From Marsupella aquatica (taxonomy: Eukaryota > Marchantiophyta), in the NCBI GenBank assembly GCA_973895155.1, contig OZ316898.1, positions 14,074,001-14,138,000 on the forward strand: a stretch of 64,000 bases of DNA, written 5' to 3'. How positions within the stretch are numbered: the first letter of the stretch is position 1; each line of letters opens with the position of its first letter. The notes under the pieces are model-generated. The model searched no databases. It was not told the DNA's origin and saw only the letters and a program-made list of their open reading frames with translations. A program made the position numbers and the translations under genes. Shown piece after piece: positions 48,420 to 60,200 of this stretch.

Positions 48420-51223
48420 TTGCATGTCTTCATATGTTTTCAATCATCTGGCTTCTCATACGCAAACATGTATATATGTTGCTATATACCATACATTGCT
48501 TGTTACACATATGCATCACATGAACATATATAGTAACTATGAGAACATACACATTGCTACATGTACGTATAACATATATTGTTTATCACGCACAGTCATC
48601 CAAACATGAATGAACACAATGCATCACATGATTGAACATATTATGAGAACATACACATTGTTACATATGTAACAATCATACATTGTTTGTCATAAACATC
48701 CAAGCATGAATGACTTTTTTACAAAGGGAAGGATACAAAAATTGTGAATTGTTGTAATTGAGGTAAGTTTACATAACACAATGTAGAAGAAAATCCAGTC
48801 AAACCACGGAACATTTAGTCTCTATGAACATACATTTTTAGTGTTGTTAACCATAACACCCCCAGCCAAAACAAGATTTTAGCTGAAGTTTTTAGAGTTA
48901 ATATTGCTCATGTAATCAGTTAATAATAAGTTAACACATATGAAGAGTAAAAGATTTTCATTTTCCCTTACTTTAGTAAAAGCAAAGGAGAAATAAAATA
49001 ATGTGGCGATCCAATTGTTGAATGTGCATTTTTATTGATAAATGCTCTGAAATTAATTACAAAAAGAAAATCCATGAAGGGCATTAAGCTAGGAAAGTGA
49101 CAAGAGATAGATTATCTTATTTGAAGGCTATTACAAAGGCCTTTTTTTCTCGCATTTGGTATCCAAGAGAACTATCCATGTGTGCATTGGAGAATATGAA
49201 CATACTTCAAATTTTTCACTTTCCATGAAACACGTTGACGGACCAAACGAGAAGTGTGACCACCAAATGAGAAGCCTGAGTGTTCAGTTTTTGCAAAAAA
49301 TGGTGATCATACAAAATGAAGTTTTTGGTCAAAATCAACTTTTTTGATCAAAAATAATTGGAAAATGGATCAGTTTTTGCATTGCGTCCATTGATGTTTT
49401 TGGAGCTAAACTAATGATCATGAGATTAAATATCTGGATGTCATCTTTAGTGTGAGAGTAGAGACAAGAATCCTCATATTTGGAAAAACAAATTTTGTTA
49501 GATAAATTTTTGCAATGGTTTCCAAACTCAAGATTTTGACAAAAATCAAAATTTTTATGATGAGAGAAAGTGCACTCAACTTTTAACATGCCAAAAGTGA
49601 TACCATGTATCTCATTTTGGATTCAGTGTAAGAATTGGCTAGCGCAACCCCCACAAATGTTGTTTGATGTGATAATGAAAATAATGACAACAATTTCTAA
49701 ATTTAAATTCACGCAAAACTCCAAATTTGACTATTGATCATGTCAACCCAAGGTTGAGGGAGCTACCACGTAACTCTCAACGTAATTGCATAGTTAAGCC
49801 CACAATCAGTTACTTTAACTCAGAACTAGTTAAGCTAACTAAGAAACATCAATTGTAACCCCACAATTATGGACCAACATTGTTGCATTGTTAAAACCAG
49901 CAAACCAAATCCCAATCATGATCCATGGATCATGGGTTGCTGCCCATACACAAAATTAACCGTTAAAAACATGATCCATTTTTAAACACAGAAAATAATG
50001 AGGGGAATTCCATCTGTGATCCATGGATGGAATTAGAAGATAATTTGAAATTAGAAGATAATTAAGGTCTTCTGGTCACTGCCTTTGGTTTTTGTTGTCT
50101 CTATCAAAACATATATTATACTATTGCACCAAAAAATGGTGTGGCCATCATTTGAATTTAACACAATGTTTTGGGTGGGAATTATCGAATTTGTAAAAAG
50201 TAAGGAATAAAGTTGGAAACTCGGGGACGCAACTCAGTCTTGTATAATAAACAGGGGTCTACATTTTTATATGGTCGAACTAAAAAGTTGGCTACAAGAA
50301 AAATTAAATTTTCAGAAAACTTGGGTTCCAATTTTAAAAAGTTTGAAGTCATATCAAAGGGTTGGTTTTCTTATTTTTTTCCACATAAAATGAAAAAACA
50401 TTCCTAACGTTGTTGTATTTTTTATTAAAATATTTTTGGAATTTTAATAAAAATACCAAAAATCTGGCTAGTTTGGCTGTAGACCTCTGTATTAAAAGAA
50501 AGCCATATAATTTGGTTTTGATCAAATTTATCCATATCTAAACAAATTCATTTTTTTTAAAGATACATCTTTGGATTCCTTGAGTTGAGAGGTACAAGAT
50601 TTGAGTAGACTAAAATGAAATTTCATATGGTGAATTGGATATAACGTCATTATATGGAATTATAAAGTTGCCTTATAAAAAGGGGAGTTGCATACCCGGG
50701 GTTGGAAAAACTATCCCTCCACTTCTCTCCTTGCAACCTATTAAACACCCTAAAAAATAAGAAAGAAAATAGCAGGGAAAATAGATATTTTTGAGCTATT
50801 TTCTATCCCTATCTTTTTGAAATATTCTAAAAATATCCTCAACATGATTCATTTCTAAAACCCTATCTTCTTTTAAAATTCTCAAAATTGGATTTTAAAA
50901 TTTTCAAATAATGTTCTTCTACATAAATTTAAAAGTATTCTTCTCAACCTAAAAAACAAACCCTACACTTACTTTTGCACGATAGGTAAGTAGGGACTCC
51001 GAGGCCATGACATTTTTTAATTTCTCGTCATTTTTTCCCACATCTTTTTGCTTCATGACATCTTTGGCACCACGACATCTTTTTACACAATATCTTTGAC
51101 ATAACAACACCTTTGGTGCCATGACATCTTTTTACTCAATGATCGACATATTTTTACTTGATGACATTTTTCATATAAAGACATCTTTGGTGACACAACT
51201 TCTTTATTCTTAACTCTATTATA
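48420..51223. other. AT-rich noncoding region
   Basis: No gene supported. Contains the dispersed repeat at 50205-50490 and imperfect repeats of ATGACATCTTT near 51000-51200. Confidence 0.6.
50205..50490 (+). repeat. Dispersed AT-rich repeat, partner at 16.2 kb
   Basis: Reverse complement of 16185-16450; see that entry for shared blocks. Confidence 0.75.
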
Positions 51224-51502
51224 CTTGGGGTTGTCACTATATGAAGGCCTCCCTATCACATGCGATGTTTTTAGGCCTCAGGCCCCTAAAATGTAAGAAA
51301 AAAAATGATTTTTCAACCCCTATAAGAATATTCCAAAAATTTGGTTAAAAGTACCTTAATGTTTTTATATGTCTCAAAATTGGATTTAAAAGACCTTAGT
51401 ATTGTTCTTCTAAGAAAATTCTTAAGTTTTTCCTTTGAACCAATACAATCCTTATCTTTATCGCACGTGATGTGTCATTTTTGTGGAAGTAAGACTCCCG
51501 AG
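51224..51502 (+). mobile_element. MITE with exact 8-bp duplication CTATTATA
   Basis: 279 bp, CTTGGGGTTGTCACT to GTAAGACTCCCGAG, flanked by CTATTATA at 51216-51223 and 51503-51510. Confidence 0.95.
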
Positions 51503-51762
51503 CTATTATATTGTTAATATTGATATTTGCTTGAAGAAGTGGAAGCTTCAATTGATGGTTGTAGTTAGTACAATAAGTTGAATGATTGCATGGAGAGGAA
51601 GGATGGTTGGAAATTGAGAGAAACTACCCAAGATTTGGGGATATCAGATTTAACAAGAGGCCTTTTAACTTATTTTGTTATTTGACCAGACAACAACGTA
51701 CAGCATAATTAAATGATGATTAGTTCATAACACCCCAAAGGAAAATGACTAGTATATAAATG

Positions 51763-51771
51763 CATAATTTG
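51763..51771. repeat. Target-site duplication, left copy
   Basis: CATAATTTG, identical to 63386-63394. The duplication is 8 or 9 bp: with 8 bp, both element ends begin symmetrically GGGGTAT. Confidence 0.88.
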
Positions 51772-51805
51772 GGGTATAGCAGTGGAGACAGGAAACAGGA
51801 AACAG
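51771..51805 (+). repeat. Left terminal inverted repeat
   Basis: GGGGTATAGCAGTGGA then GACAGGAAACAGGAAACAG. Pairs with 63352-63385. Confidence 0.85.
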
Positions 51806-51889
51806 TTTTCCTGTTACCAAGTAATTTCTCCTGGTAACAGGAAACAGTTTTCCTGTTACCAGGTAATTTCTCCTGGTAACAGGAAATTG
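51796..51889 (+). repeat. Left subterminal 42-bp repeats with internal palindromes
   Basis: Units start at 51796, 51838 and 51880 (partial). Each holds CAGGAAACAGTTTTCCTG and TAATTTCTCCTGG, so GGTAACAGG and CCTGTTACC pair as a small hairpin. Similar blocks recur at the right end. Confidence 0.9.
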
Positions 51890-52299
51890 TTATTGTAAAA
51901 GTGTACTATTTGGCAAAGTTTTTCTAAAATTCACGTAAGGAACAACCACATACTTAAGCTAAAAATATTCCTACTGGCATAAGACACGACGTCAGATCTA
52001 AGGGAAAAGTGTGCTCACAGTTGCTCGGAGAGGTTCCAATCCATTGTCACTTGCTCAGATTATAGATAAAAAAGGGTTGTCATTCAATTCACTGCTGTTT
52101 AAATACAACAACATTTCTAAACAGTCCACTTTTAAATGCTTCATTTAGTTCATATACTTCATTAGTGTGGTTAAAAAAAGGCTAACCATAATACCCATGG
52201 AGGAATGGAGTATGCTCAGGTGGGACCCACCACAAAGCCAGTTGTGGACTGAATTATGTTATCGGAAACATAGGGGTCTGTCAGGCAGAGTGTGAAACT

Positions 52300-52431
52300 A
52301 GCGCCAGGCGCTAACAAAGGATTAAGTACGCAGAATAATGGGACGATAATAAAAGCTTATGGAACCATCCAATGGCAATAACCACAAAAAACAAAATTTT
52401 ATAAATAAGTTATTGACCAGCGCCCGACACT
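52300..52431. repeat. GC palindromes downstream of the transposase gene (2)
   Basis: AGCGCCAGGCGCT at 52300-52312 and the decayed AGCGCCCGACACT at 52419-52431, in the 3' flank. Confidence 0.85.
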
Positions 52432-52533
52432 AACCAAAACCACATAAAAAACTAAAGTAATATCCGTTGACTAAAGACAAAACAACATAGTATCCGTTAT
52501 GGAATACGACAGTTAAGGATAAATCGTGTCCCT

Positions 52534-55500
52534 CTATAAACCATTTGCGTTGTGCCTCTCCAACACAAGTCTGACTTCTCCAACTGTCAAAATCGGCTGG
52601 CTACACAGGGTAGACTCCTCTACATGAAACTTGAAGACATTTATGAACACCCAGTACAAATGTTTACAGGGCATATACGGCTTGCCGCGGGAATGACGAC
52701 GGAAGAAATCCTCACAGGAACAAGTAGGGAAGATGCACATTTGGACAAAGTAAGTGTTTGGCGATCGAAGGTTCTCGTGAGTCCGTATTCTGAATTGTTT
52801 CCCATAAGCAATTCCACTAATCACATCCCACTCTCCATCCAGAGTCATAGCTTCTTTTCGAGCCGACTCCATTCGTTTACTATGAGCCACAGTTAGATTA
52901 GAGCGAGGTCTGGAGTTCCTCCCATTCCTGCTACGAAGGCGCACGTTGGGCTCCGAAAAATTGATTTTCTCTGGAAATGTGTTAACATTGATTCTCAAGT
53001 CGAATGCAAATGGTGCAGTTCGAGTTCGAGAGGGCGTAGCTGTTTGGACCATAGAGACTCCCTGCGCTTGAAGGTACTCTATCTCGCCAGGCGAGAGGTT
53101 TGTTCCTTTCACAACTGGCAGGATGTCTGGTACAGGAGGAAGGCGTTCAACACCACGACGCGGGCGGCTCTTGTAGCATGTGCTGTTTGGGCAGAACCAT
53201 ATCATTTCGGCAATGGGAGTTCCTCTGAAAATCCGATGTCCGCTGACAACAATGCCGACAACACCGGCAGCAAAATGCAACCCTATTTTCTTGACACGAT
53301 TTTGACACTCATCTCTGTCAGAATTTCCATGCAAGGTCCCATTACACTGTGGCCCTGCCCCATATTTGGCCGTCCGTCTCAAATGCCAGCTTCCTCTTGG
53401 AACGTCCATTTCCAATGGAGCTGATTCTGTCGGCAAACGTTGAACCATGGCGGGGGCACTGCGTGGTTGTTGAGATGATGTTGTTTCCCTCGTGGCTTCA
53501 GGGGTGTTCGCAAGGGAATCGCTTTCACTTGTTGAAGTGTCACTCCCGCAGAGGTCTACTACAGGATCTACTACATTGGCGGGAATGGAAGTGAACTCAG
53601 TCTTGTTGAGATTCTTCTGTTTGAATCCTCGAGTATTTGGGGTAGTGATGAGAATGGTGTCATGCCGATGGGAGTCTTGTGGCGAGACAATCCCAGTTGC
53701 AAGTCCCTTCCTCTTAACTGATTTGGTGACAATATCTCCATTCAGAGGAGAATTCCTACCCAGATCAAAATCGGCAGAGTTGGAAAGAATCATGTTAGTG
53801 GCTTCTTCGAATAACTTGGGTGAACCAGCTTGGTCTGCCGAACAGAATGCCAATTCCCAGATAGTTGGCCCCTTCCCTCTATTGAGTCCTTTCCGATATG
53901 CACTGTAACCTGCAACTTGAGATATAGCCCGATTTTGATCAACTTCGCATGCTTCGAAGAGGCCCACCATTTTTTTGGTTGCCCATGCTTTCATTGAAGC
54001 GTGCCTTGACTCAGAACCTGTACAGTTTGGAATGAGGGCACCTTCTTCTGCGCTTTTGCTCTGCAATGAAGTGAATCCAGACCAACTTTAGTCAATTTGT
54101 TTAAGCAGCGCCAGGCGCTAGCAATGTATATAATATATATTACGGTAATGTTGGTATTATCAAGTGTTCATAAGTCATCAATGTGGCAAAGTTCTCTGTA
54201 CAGTTTAAAGCAACGCCAGGCGCTAGCATTGTGTATGATGTAATAATATAATGTTGGCATCTGTACAGTTAAAAGCAGCGCCAGGCGCTGGTAAAAAACC
54301 TGGCGAAGTGACTATTGTAAGCATTGATAAAACTTACCACGCGAATGAAATTCCCCCACTGATGCCATCGAACGACCCACCATGATATCCAACTCTGCAA
54401 CATCTTTCCCTGGAACACAGTTGCCTGCTTGCCACCATAACACAATCTCCCTAGAAACTCGGTACGCAGCAACGAATGATGGAGCAATTTCTCCCACAGT
54501 CTTAGATGTTAAGGTTGCCTACCCTCGAGTACTCCCTCGGTGGAATGTCGATGGAAAGACTGGTAAAAGTGGAATGCATCGGAGCGTTCACGTTCAGGGT
54601 CTGGGTGACCCCCAAAAAAGACATTGCGAACGGCAATCCATCCAGCCTGAGCATTGTCGGCCATAAAACCTTGAATGGTAACCTCATGTAACCCATTTTC
54701 CTTACAAACCTCTATCATAATTCTCCATGCCTTCTCAAAGGACTCTGTGTCTTCAGCTTTTAGTTCGCATGTGAATATTGTACAAAGAGCTCGAAAGTTG
54801 TGATCGTAAACGTGTGCGCTAAAAGTAAACCAGTCGGTTGTCACTCGCTTCATGACATCAAAACTCACCCAAGCCCCTTCCAGTCTTCTGCCAGGTTGCA
54901 TCTGACGTAAAAGATCTACACCAGATCCATGACCATTCACTGACATTTTGAATATGTGGGGACGATCTGCTAAACAACCCTGACCCGGAAGAAGATACCT
55001 TTGGAGAAAAGAAATATTATTTGACCTTGCATTCGAGCTAGGAAATCTAACTCACCACGACCAGCCTGGTCCATTCGAACGCTGTGACAAAGGGACACAA
55101 ATTTATGAGGAGTAGATAGAACCATGAGAGACTTCCAAATTTCGGTTTCTTCAATATCTACGATGTCATCAACGTTCTCGCAAAGAGCTTTCACAAGCGA
55201 ACCAGTCGCCGAATTCAAAATCCCAGCCGGTTTCACAAGAGGATTAGCTTCGTGATTTCTTTTTATTAAGTCCTCGGCCATCTTTTCAGCACTCCTCGAG
55301 AAAACTTTTCTACTCGGATGATTATGTTCACCTATATGTACCGCGAGCCGAGACATGTGACTACAGGTTGCTGTATCAAGTAGGACCTGTGGATACATAT
55401 AGAACAAACGAGCAGGGCAAGAGTCCACATAAAAAGGAATCTTTTCACAGTAGTGACATACTATACCACCCTCTTCAATGAGCGAACCCACCACATGCTG

Positions 55501-56313
55501 ACCACTAAGCTTAGGGGTACCAGCCCACGCTTTAGAATTGCATCTCTTCTTTCGCAAAAAATATTCACAAGATTTGTTCCTGCACTCGACGAACCCAGTA
55601 CAACTGACTTTACCAAACTCCCAGTGTTTCTTTGGTTGCACGTTTACGGTCGTCAGAAAAATCCTGGTCCAAATGTAACAATCTTTGGCACGGTCCATGT
55701 CACGAAGTCTAGATCCTTTGGACTGCATTCCCACAATGGGAGGCAATTCAAATACAATATTTCCGTTGTACTTGTTTGGCAAACAAGGAACTTGATCGGG
55801 TCTAAAGTCCCCTGCCGACATAAATCTTGACAATTCACTATGGCCGGTGGCCTTGAGTAAGGCGTCCATTGCACTCCGCCTGTAAACCTTCTGGACATCT
55901 ACAGTGGAAGTGGCCACCGGTTCACTCTTAAGGCAACTAGAGCTTGGAGCTTTGTGCTTCTCAGGAGGATTGGGCGCAACTTCCTCATCTTCACTCTCAG
56001 ATATTTCAACAACCTGGGGCGGAATGTCCTGAACAACCGATTGAAGAGGAGTAGGTCTGACATGAAGCGTGTAACAAAGTCCTACATTCATGTGCCAGAA
56101 ACGTATTCCGTCATCCACATCAAATGCCGCAGCTGGTTCATGTCCTCCACTCGATGACTCCTCAGGAACAATCGACAGAATGTCATTGATTCTCAAATTG
56201 AATCTCCCGCACAAATAGTTCTTGCTTACTTGCTTGTAAGTATCAGAAACCTGCACGGGAACTTTGACGACTTCCCGGGTACAAGCACGTGTAATAACAA
56301 TTGAGCGCGACAT
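52534..56313 (-). CDS. Mutator-like transposase with SWIM finger (one nonsense codon)
   Basis: Three exons: 55056-56313, 54338-54969, 52534-54060 (ends TAG), 3417 nt, 1138 codons. Start chosen at the first ATG giving MSRSIVITRA; upstream in-frame alternatives exist. Residues 101-111 (VVEISESEDEE) resemble a SUMO-interacting stretch. Residues 238-333 hold repeated cysteines ending in HIGEHNHP, like the FLYWCH/WRKY-GCM1 zinc regions of MULE transposases. The DDE-like core includes VYDHN (Asp 475) and GFMADNAQAGW (Asp 524), then conserved Trp-rich WISWWVVRWHQWGNF. CSC...CKH at about 1077-1097 is a SWIM finger. Such proteins cut and join transposon ends. An in-frame TAA at 54509-54511 (codon 573) interrupts this copy; frame continues with conserved sequence after it. 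The second intron carries three GC palindromes. Confidence 0.85.
54107..54289. repeat. GC palindromes in transposase intron 2 (3)
   Basis: AGCGCCAGGCGCT at 54107 and 54277, AACGCCAGGCGCT at 54212. All three lie inside the 277-bp intron. Confidence 0.9.
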
Positions 56314-57239
56314 TGTAGACGAAAGAAGTTTAGGGCAGAAGTAATTCATGCAATAGCCCAATCCCAACCGTATTTCTTGTGCTTATAACACCCCTTCGAG
56401 GACCACCGGCCGTTGAAAGAGATGTTTCAATACGACATAGAACACGCACAACTTTGCGTCCGTTGAAATCATAAATGATACATTTGTCGTTTTTGCCCGT
56501 CAAGTGCGGGTGTCAGGAATATTTATTACATGAATACGACTAGATAGTAGTCTATACAAGTGCATCCATTTCATTAGCGCCGGGCGCTACCTAAAAGCCA
56601 TTGTAATAACAATGACATAATTTGAAAAGTATTCTGACTAGCGCTTGGCGCTAGCATAATTACACACAAAATATTTTTGCAAATATAGTAAAATTTTACT
56701 AGCGCCAGGCGCTACTATTGATACAATAAATTTAATCTCATAATATTAAGTAAAATTTGGTTTCTACAGGTGAAACAGGTACATTTAGGAGTTTGTTGAC
56801 AATATATGGTGCTTAGAAAGAACGTTAATGAAATTATTCAAATGGCTAGTGCCGGGCGCTAGCATTTGTTCACCAATAAGTTCTTCAATTTGGTAGTCTC
56901 TTATTCGTTAGCGCCCGGCGCTGGCATTGCATGTTTGTCCGCAAGTTGCTGAGACAACGGTAACTTTTAATGGTAACTAATGTTCAGCGTGATTATCACG
57001 CAAACATTTTAGCGTAGTTCACATTAATACTTATCGCAATTTCTAAGTTGTCGCTTTCCATCATTGATAAATTAAATTGAATCTTGTCGTTCGCAATGAG
57101 TAACGTCTCTCCAACCGATTACAAAGAGGGGAATAGCGCTCATTGATCGGATATAATACGGACGCAACTGTTAATATGGTACGGAGAATTGGTAATTAGT
57201 CGTGAGGATTCCGTTCGTACACCTTTCATCGTAAAGACG
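56314..57239. promoter_or_regulatory. Divergent promoter region of the transposon
   Basis: 926 bp between the start codons of the two divergent genes, AT-rich except for five GC palindromes at 56576-56922. It must hold both promoters. I see no other confident element. Confidence 0.6.
56576..56922. repeat. GC palindromes in divergent promoter (5)
   Basis: AGCGCCGGGCGCT 56576, AGCGCTTGGCGCT 56640, AGCGCCAGGCGCT 56701, AGTGCCGGGCGCT 56848, AGCGCCCGGCGCT 56910. Spacings are 64, 61, 147 and 62 bp. Confidence 0.95.
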
Positions 57240-60200
57240 ATGGATGCAATCCCCTCCTCGTCGAGGGGGTATAGTGTGGTTGGGGATCAGGATCGTGGGT
57301 ATTGCGAGTCTTCTAAGTCTTCATTCTCTGGTTCAGTGTATATGCGTCGAGTAACGAGGTCCACCGCATCGCTTATTCCAATCTCAAGTATTTTGTTTGC
57401 CAAACCAGCGAGAAAGAAGATGGAGAATCTTGACACATTTGCGATTCAAGATGTTTCGTTTTCCGAGACGGATCTTATTTCAAAACATGTCATGTCGTTT
57501 GGGAAGGATTTCAGAGGGTTTGACAAAGAGCCTCCACGAATTCCACTATGTCGATTGGTGCATATGGAGGTTGTCCGAACTCTACAGAAAGACAGTTCTT
57601 CCATCGACAAGCTAAAAGACTCTTTCCGTAGCATGGGATACAATTCTTCAATTGGAATGAGGTTTTACGTTCAGCCTACCGATGCCGAGGGAGCGCTTCT
57701 CACCTGTACTCAAGAAATTCGTGAGAGTTGGGATCCAATATGGACATCTGAGAACGAGAAATTCGAGGAAGAATGTGCTGCCGACCCAGATTTTCTAGTT
57801 TTGAAAGACAGAATGTTCTCAGTTTTTGACGGGAACCATAGGCTTTACTCGTGGACTCTTGTCACTCAAGAGAGTCCCAAAAACCCAAAGTACCACCCGC
57901 GTGTGCTTTGTACTGTTTTTAATGGCGACAAGGGTTCTCTGATAGAAATTGAAGCGGCTATGCACACCGTTAACCAGTAAGATACCCTTTTGTGTAGAAC
58001 TTCGTGAGTCATTATGAATTGTTCATTCTTTCTAGCATAACTTTTCGAGGCAATTTTTTGCTAGCGCCCGACGCTGCTTATATGTTCTCATTTCGTTCTT
58101 TTATTTCAGGCTAGGACAAGCAGTTGTGGAACCCTCCTGGATCCTAGATGTCGATCGAATTAAGCGGGTCTTGATGCACGACCTGGAGTACTATAGTAAG
58201 CTCATCGACCCTGCAAATTACAAGAAGTTTGAGCAGATCAGGGTGAAGACGCGAAAAGGATCCTGGTACACAAAGAAGATGCCTCAGGAGGCTCTTTTGT
58301 ACATTCTATGTCAGGATAAGATTAAGTCATATTCGAATCAGTTCAAGATTGACATGGAGTCCGCTGCGACCCTCGGTACCCCTTGGTCGGTCGAGGAGGT
58401 TTCCAGAAGGCATGCCATTATGATGAAGGAAGCAACCAAGGAATGGGCAGTTAAGACCTCGAAAATCACTCCTTTGTTGAGTCCAGAGTTTGAGGACTTT
58501 CTATCTATGTGCGCAGAGATGTATGCTGTCACAGAGAGGAATAAGCGAGAGAAGAAACCAGATACCGTGTTGTGTACCATGGACCGGGCCAGGCTTTTTA
58601 CAGCTGTTTCGGCTCTTGACGCCAAGCTACGAAGTACTTTGCTTGTAGCACATTGCAATCCGGAGCTCCGGAGACAATTCTTCCATCCGAATAGCGTCAA
58701 TGATGATCCAGTCAAACAGTGGTATCACACTTGGATTACATGGAATAATGTAGAAGGGATTGCGATGGTGATGTTGCAATGTGCTCTACGAGAGGTCCAA
58801 CAAACCATTCCCATGAATCGCTTACAAGATTGGGCATGTGAATCATTCGAATCTCTCATTGAAATAGTTACGAATGATTTTAGGAAATACGGTGACTCTG
58901 TCAAGGGTAAGTTTTTTAATACAATGTGGCCCTCGAAGTATCCTGACAAAGAGGATTATTCTTTGAAGAACCAGAAGCGAGCAAAACGGTATCTCTACCA
59001 TTTTTACATCCACATGGAGGCTACCAATCCTGATTACTTCTGGGCGTATCCCGCAGCCTTCCTCAAGTGGACAGTCATACCGGAGAGTAATTCTTTAGTT
59101 GAATTGTATTCTATGTATCCTACCAAGGGAATTTTCCCAGCAAGACCTTTGAGTGAATGGGAGAGAACCCATTGTCCATGGTACCTGGATACAGACAGAT
59201 GGGACTCTCCCTTTGATCACAGAGAAAAGGATGCTTTCCATAAGCTGTCTAAGTCCCAGATTCCAGTCAACGTTGTTTCTGACATGAAGCAGGGGCTTTT
59301 GGATGATGTGGATCAATCCACAATAGAATTGCAAACAATATGCGAGACAACAATTGTTCATGTTGACCGAAGCAGGAAGTCTCCCGCCAAAGCAAAAGCA
59401 GATACTACGGCTCCAAGTGAATCAACAAGATCTGGGAAAAAACGTAAGTATAATTTGTTTCCTTTGGTTAGCGCCCGGCGCTGCTCTGGCAGTCAATATC
59501 TGTCAATATCATTTGGTTAGCGCCCGGCGCTGCTTATGTCAAAATCTGTTACATTGTTAGCGCCTGGCGCTGTTATGAGAGTCATTGTTTTAGAAACAGA
59601 ATTGGTATTTATTACTCGGAAAGATGTATATTTAAGGCCAAGTCTTATGATAGTTTGGCCAGCGCTGGGCGTTAGCATTGTCGTTGTCTCTTTATTGATG
59701 GATATCACATCGACATCCATTTGAACAGGAAGAAAGTCGGACGGCGTGGGGAGCGGAGATACAAAGATAGATGCCACCCCAGAGGCTTCAGAAGCCAATA
59801 CCGGAGCACCATCCGATCCAATTACTCCCACCGACAAAGGGAAGGCGATCGCTCCAGTGGATGCTACCAGTACAAGGAAGAAGAGAAAAAGGACCATTGA
59901 AGGTGGATCTTCTTCTCGAGAAAGTGCTGCTGCTGTAGGTCTTCAACGCGAAGTCGGGGACTTCAAGAGTAGACTTTCAAGGCATTGCCTTGTTGAATCT
60001 AGCATCTCAGAATTCTACGACTCAACGTTTAACAAAGGGGAGAAGCCTGACTGGGTGAATGGTGTAGAGAAGTGGGGAAAGGATCTCATGAAGTCTGGCT
60101 TTCGAGAGAAGGGCGTTGTGCGTGGTGGAAAGGAGAGATCGTTTAGGGTCCACACGGGTTTCATTTACCTTCCAACAGGACTTAAACCATCTCTGCTAGA

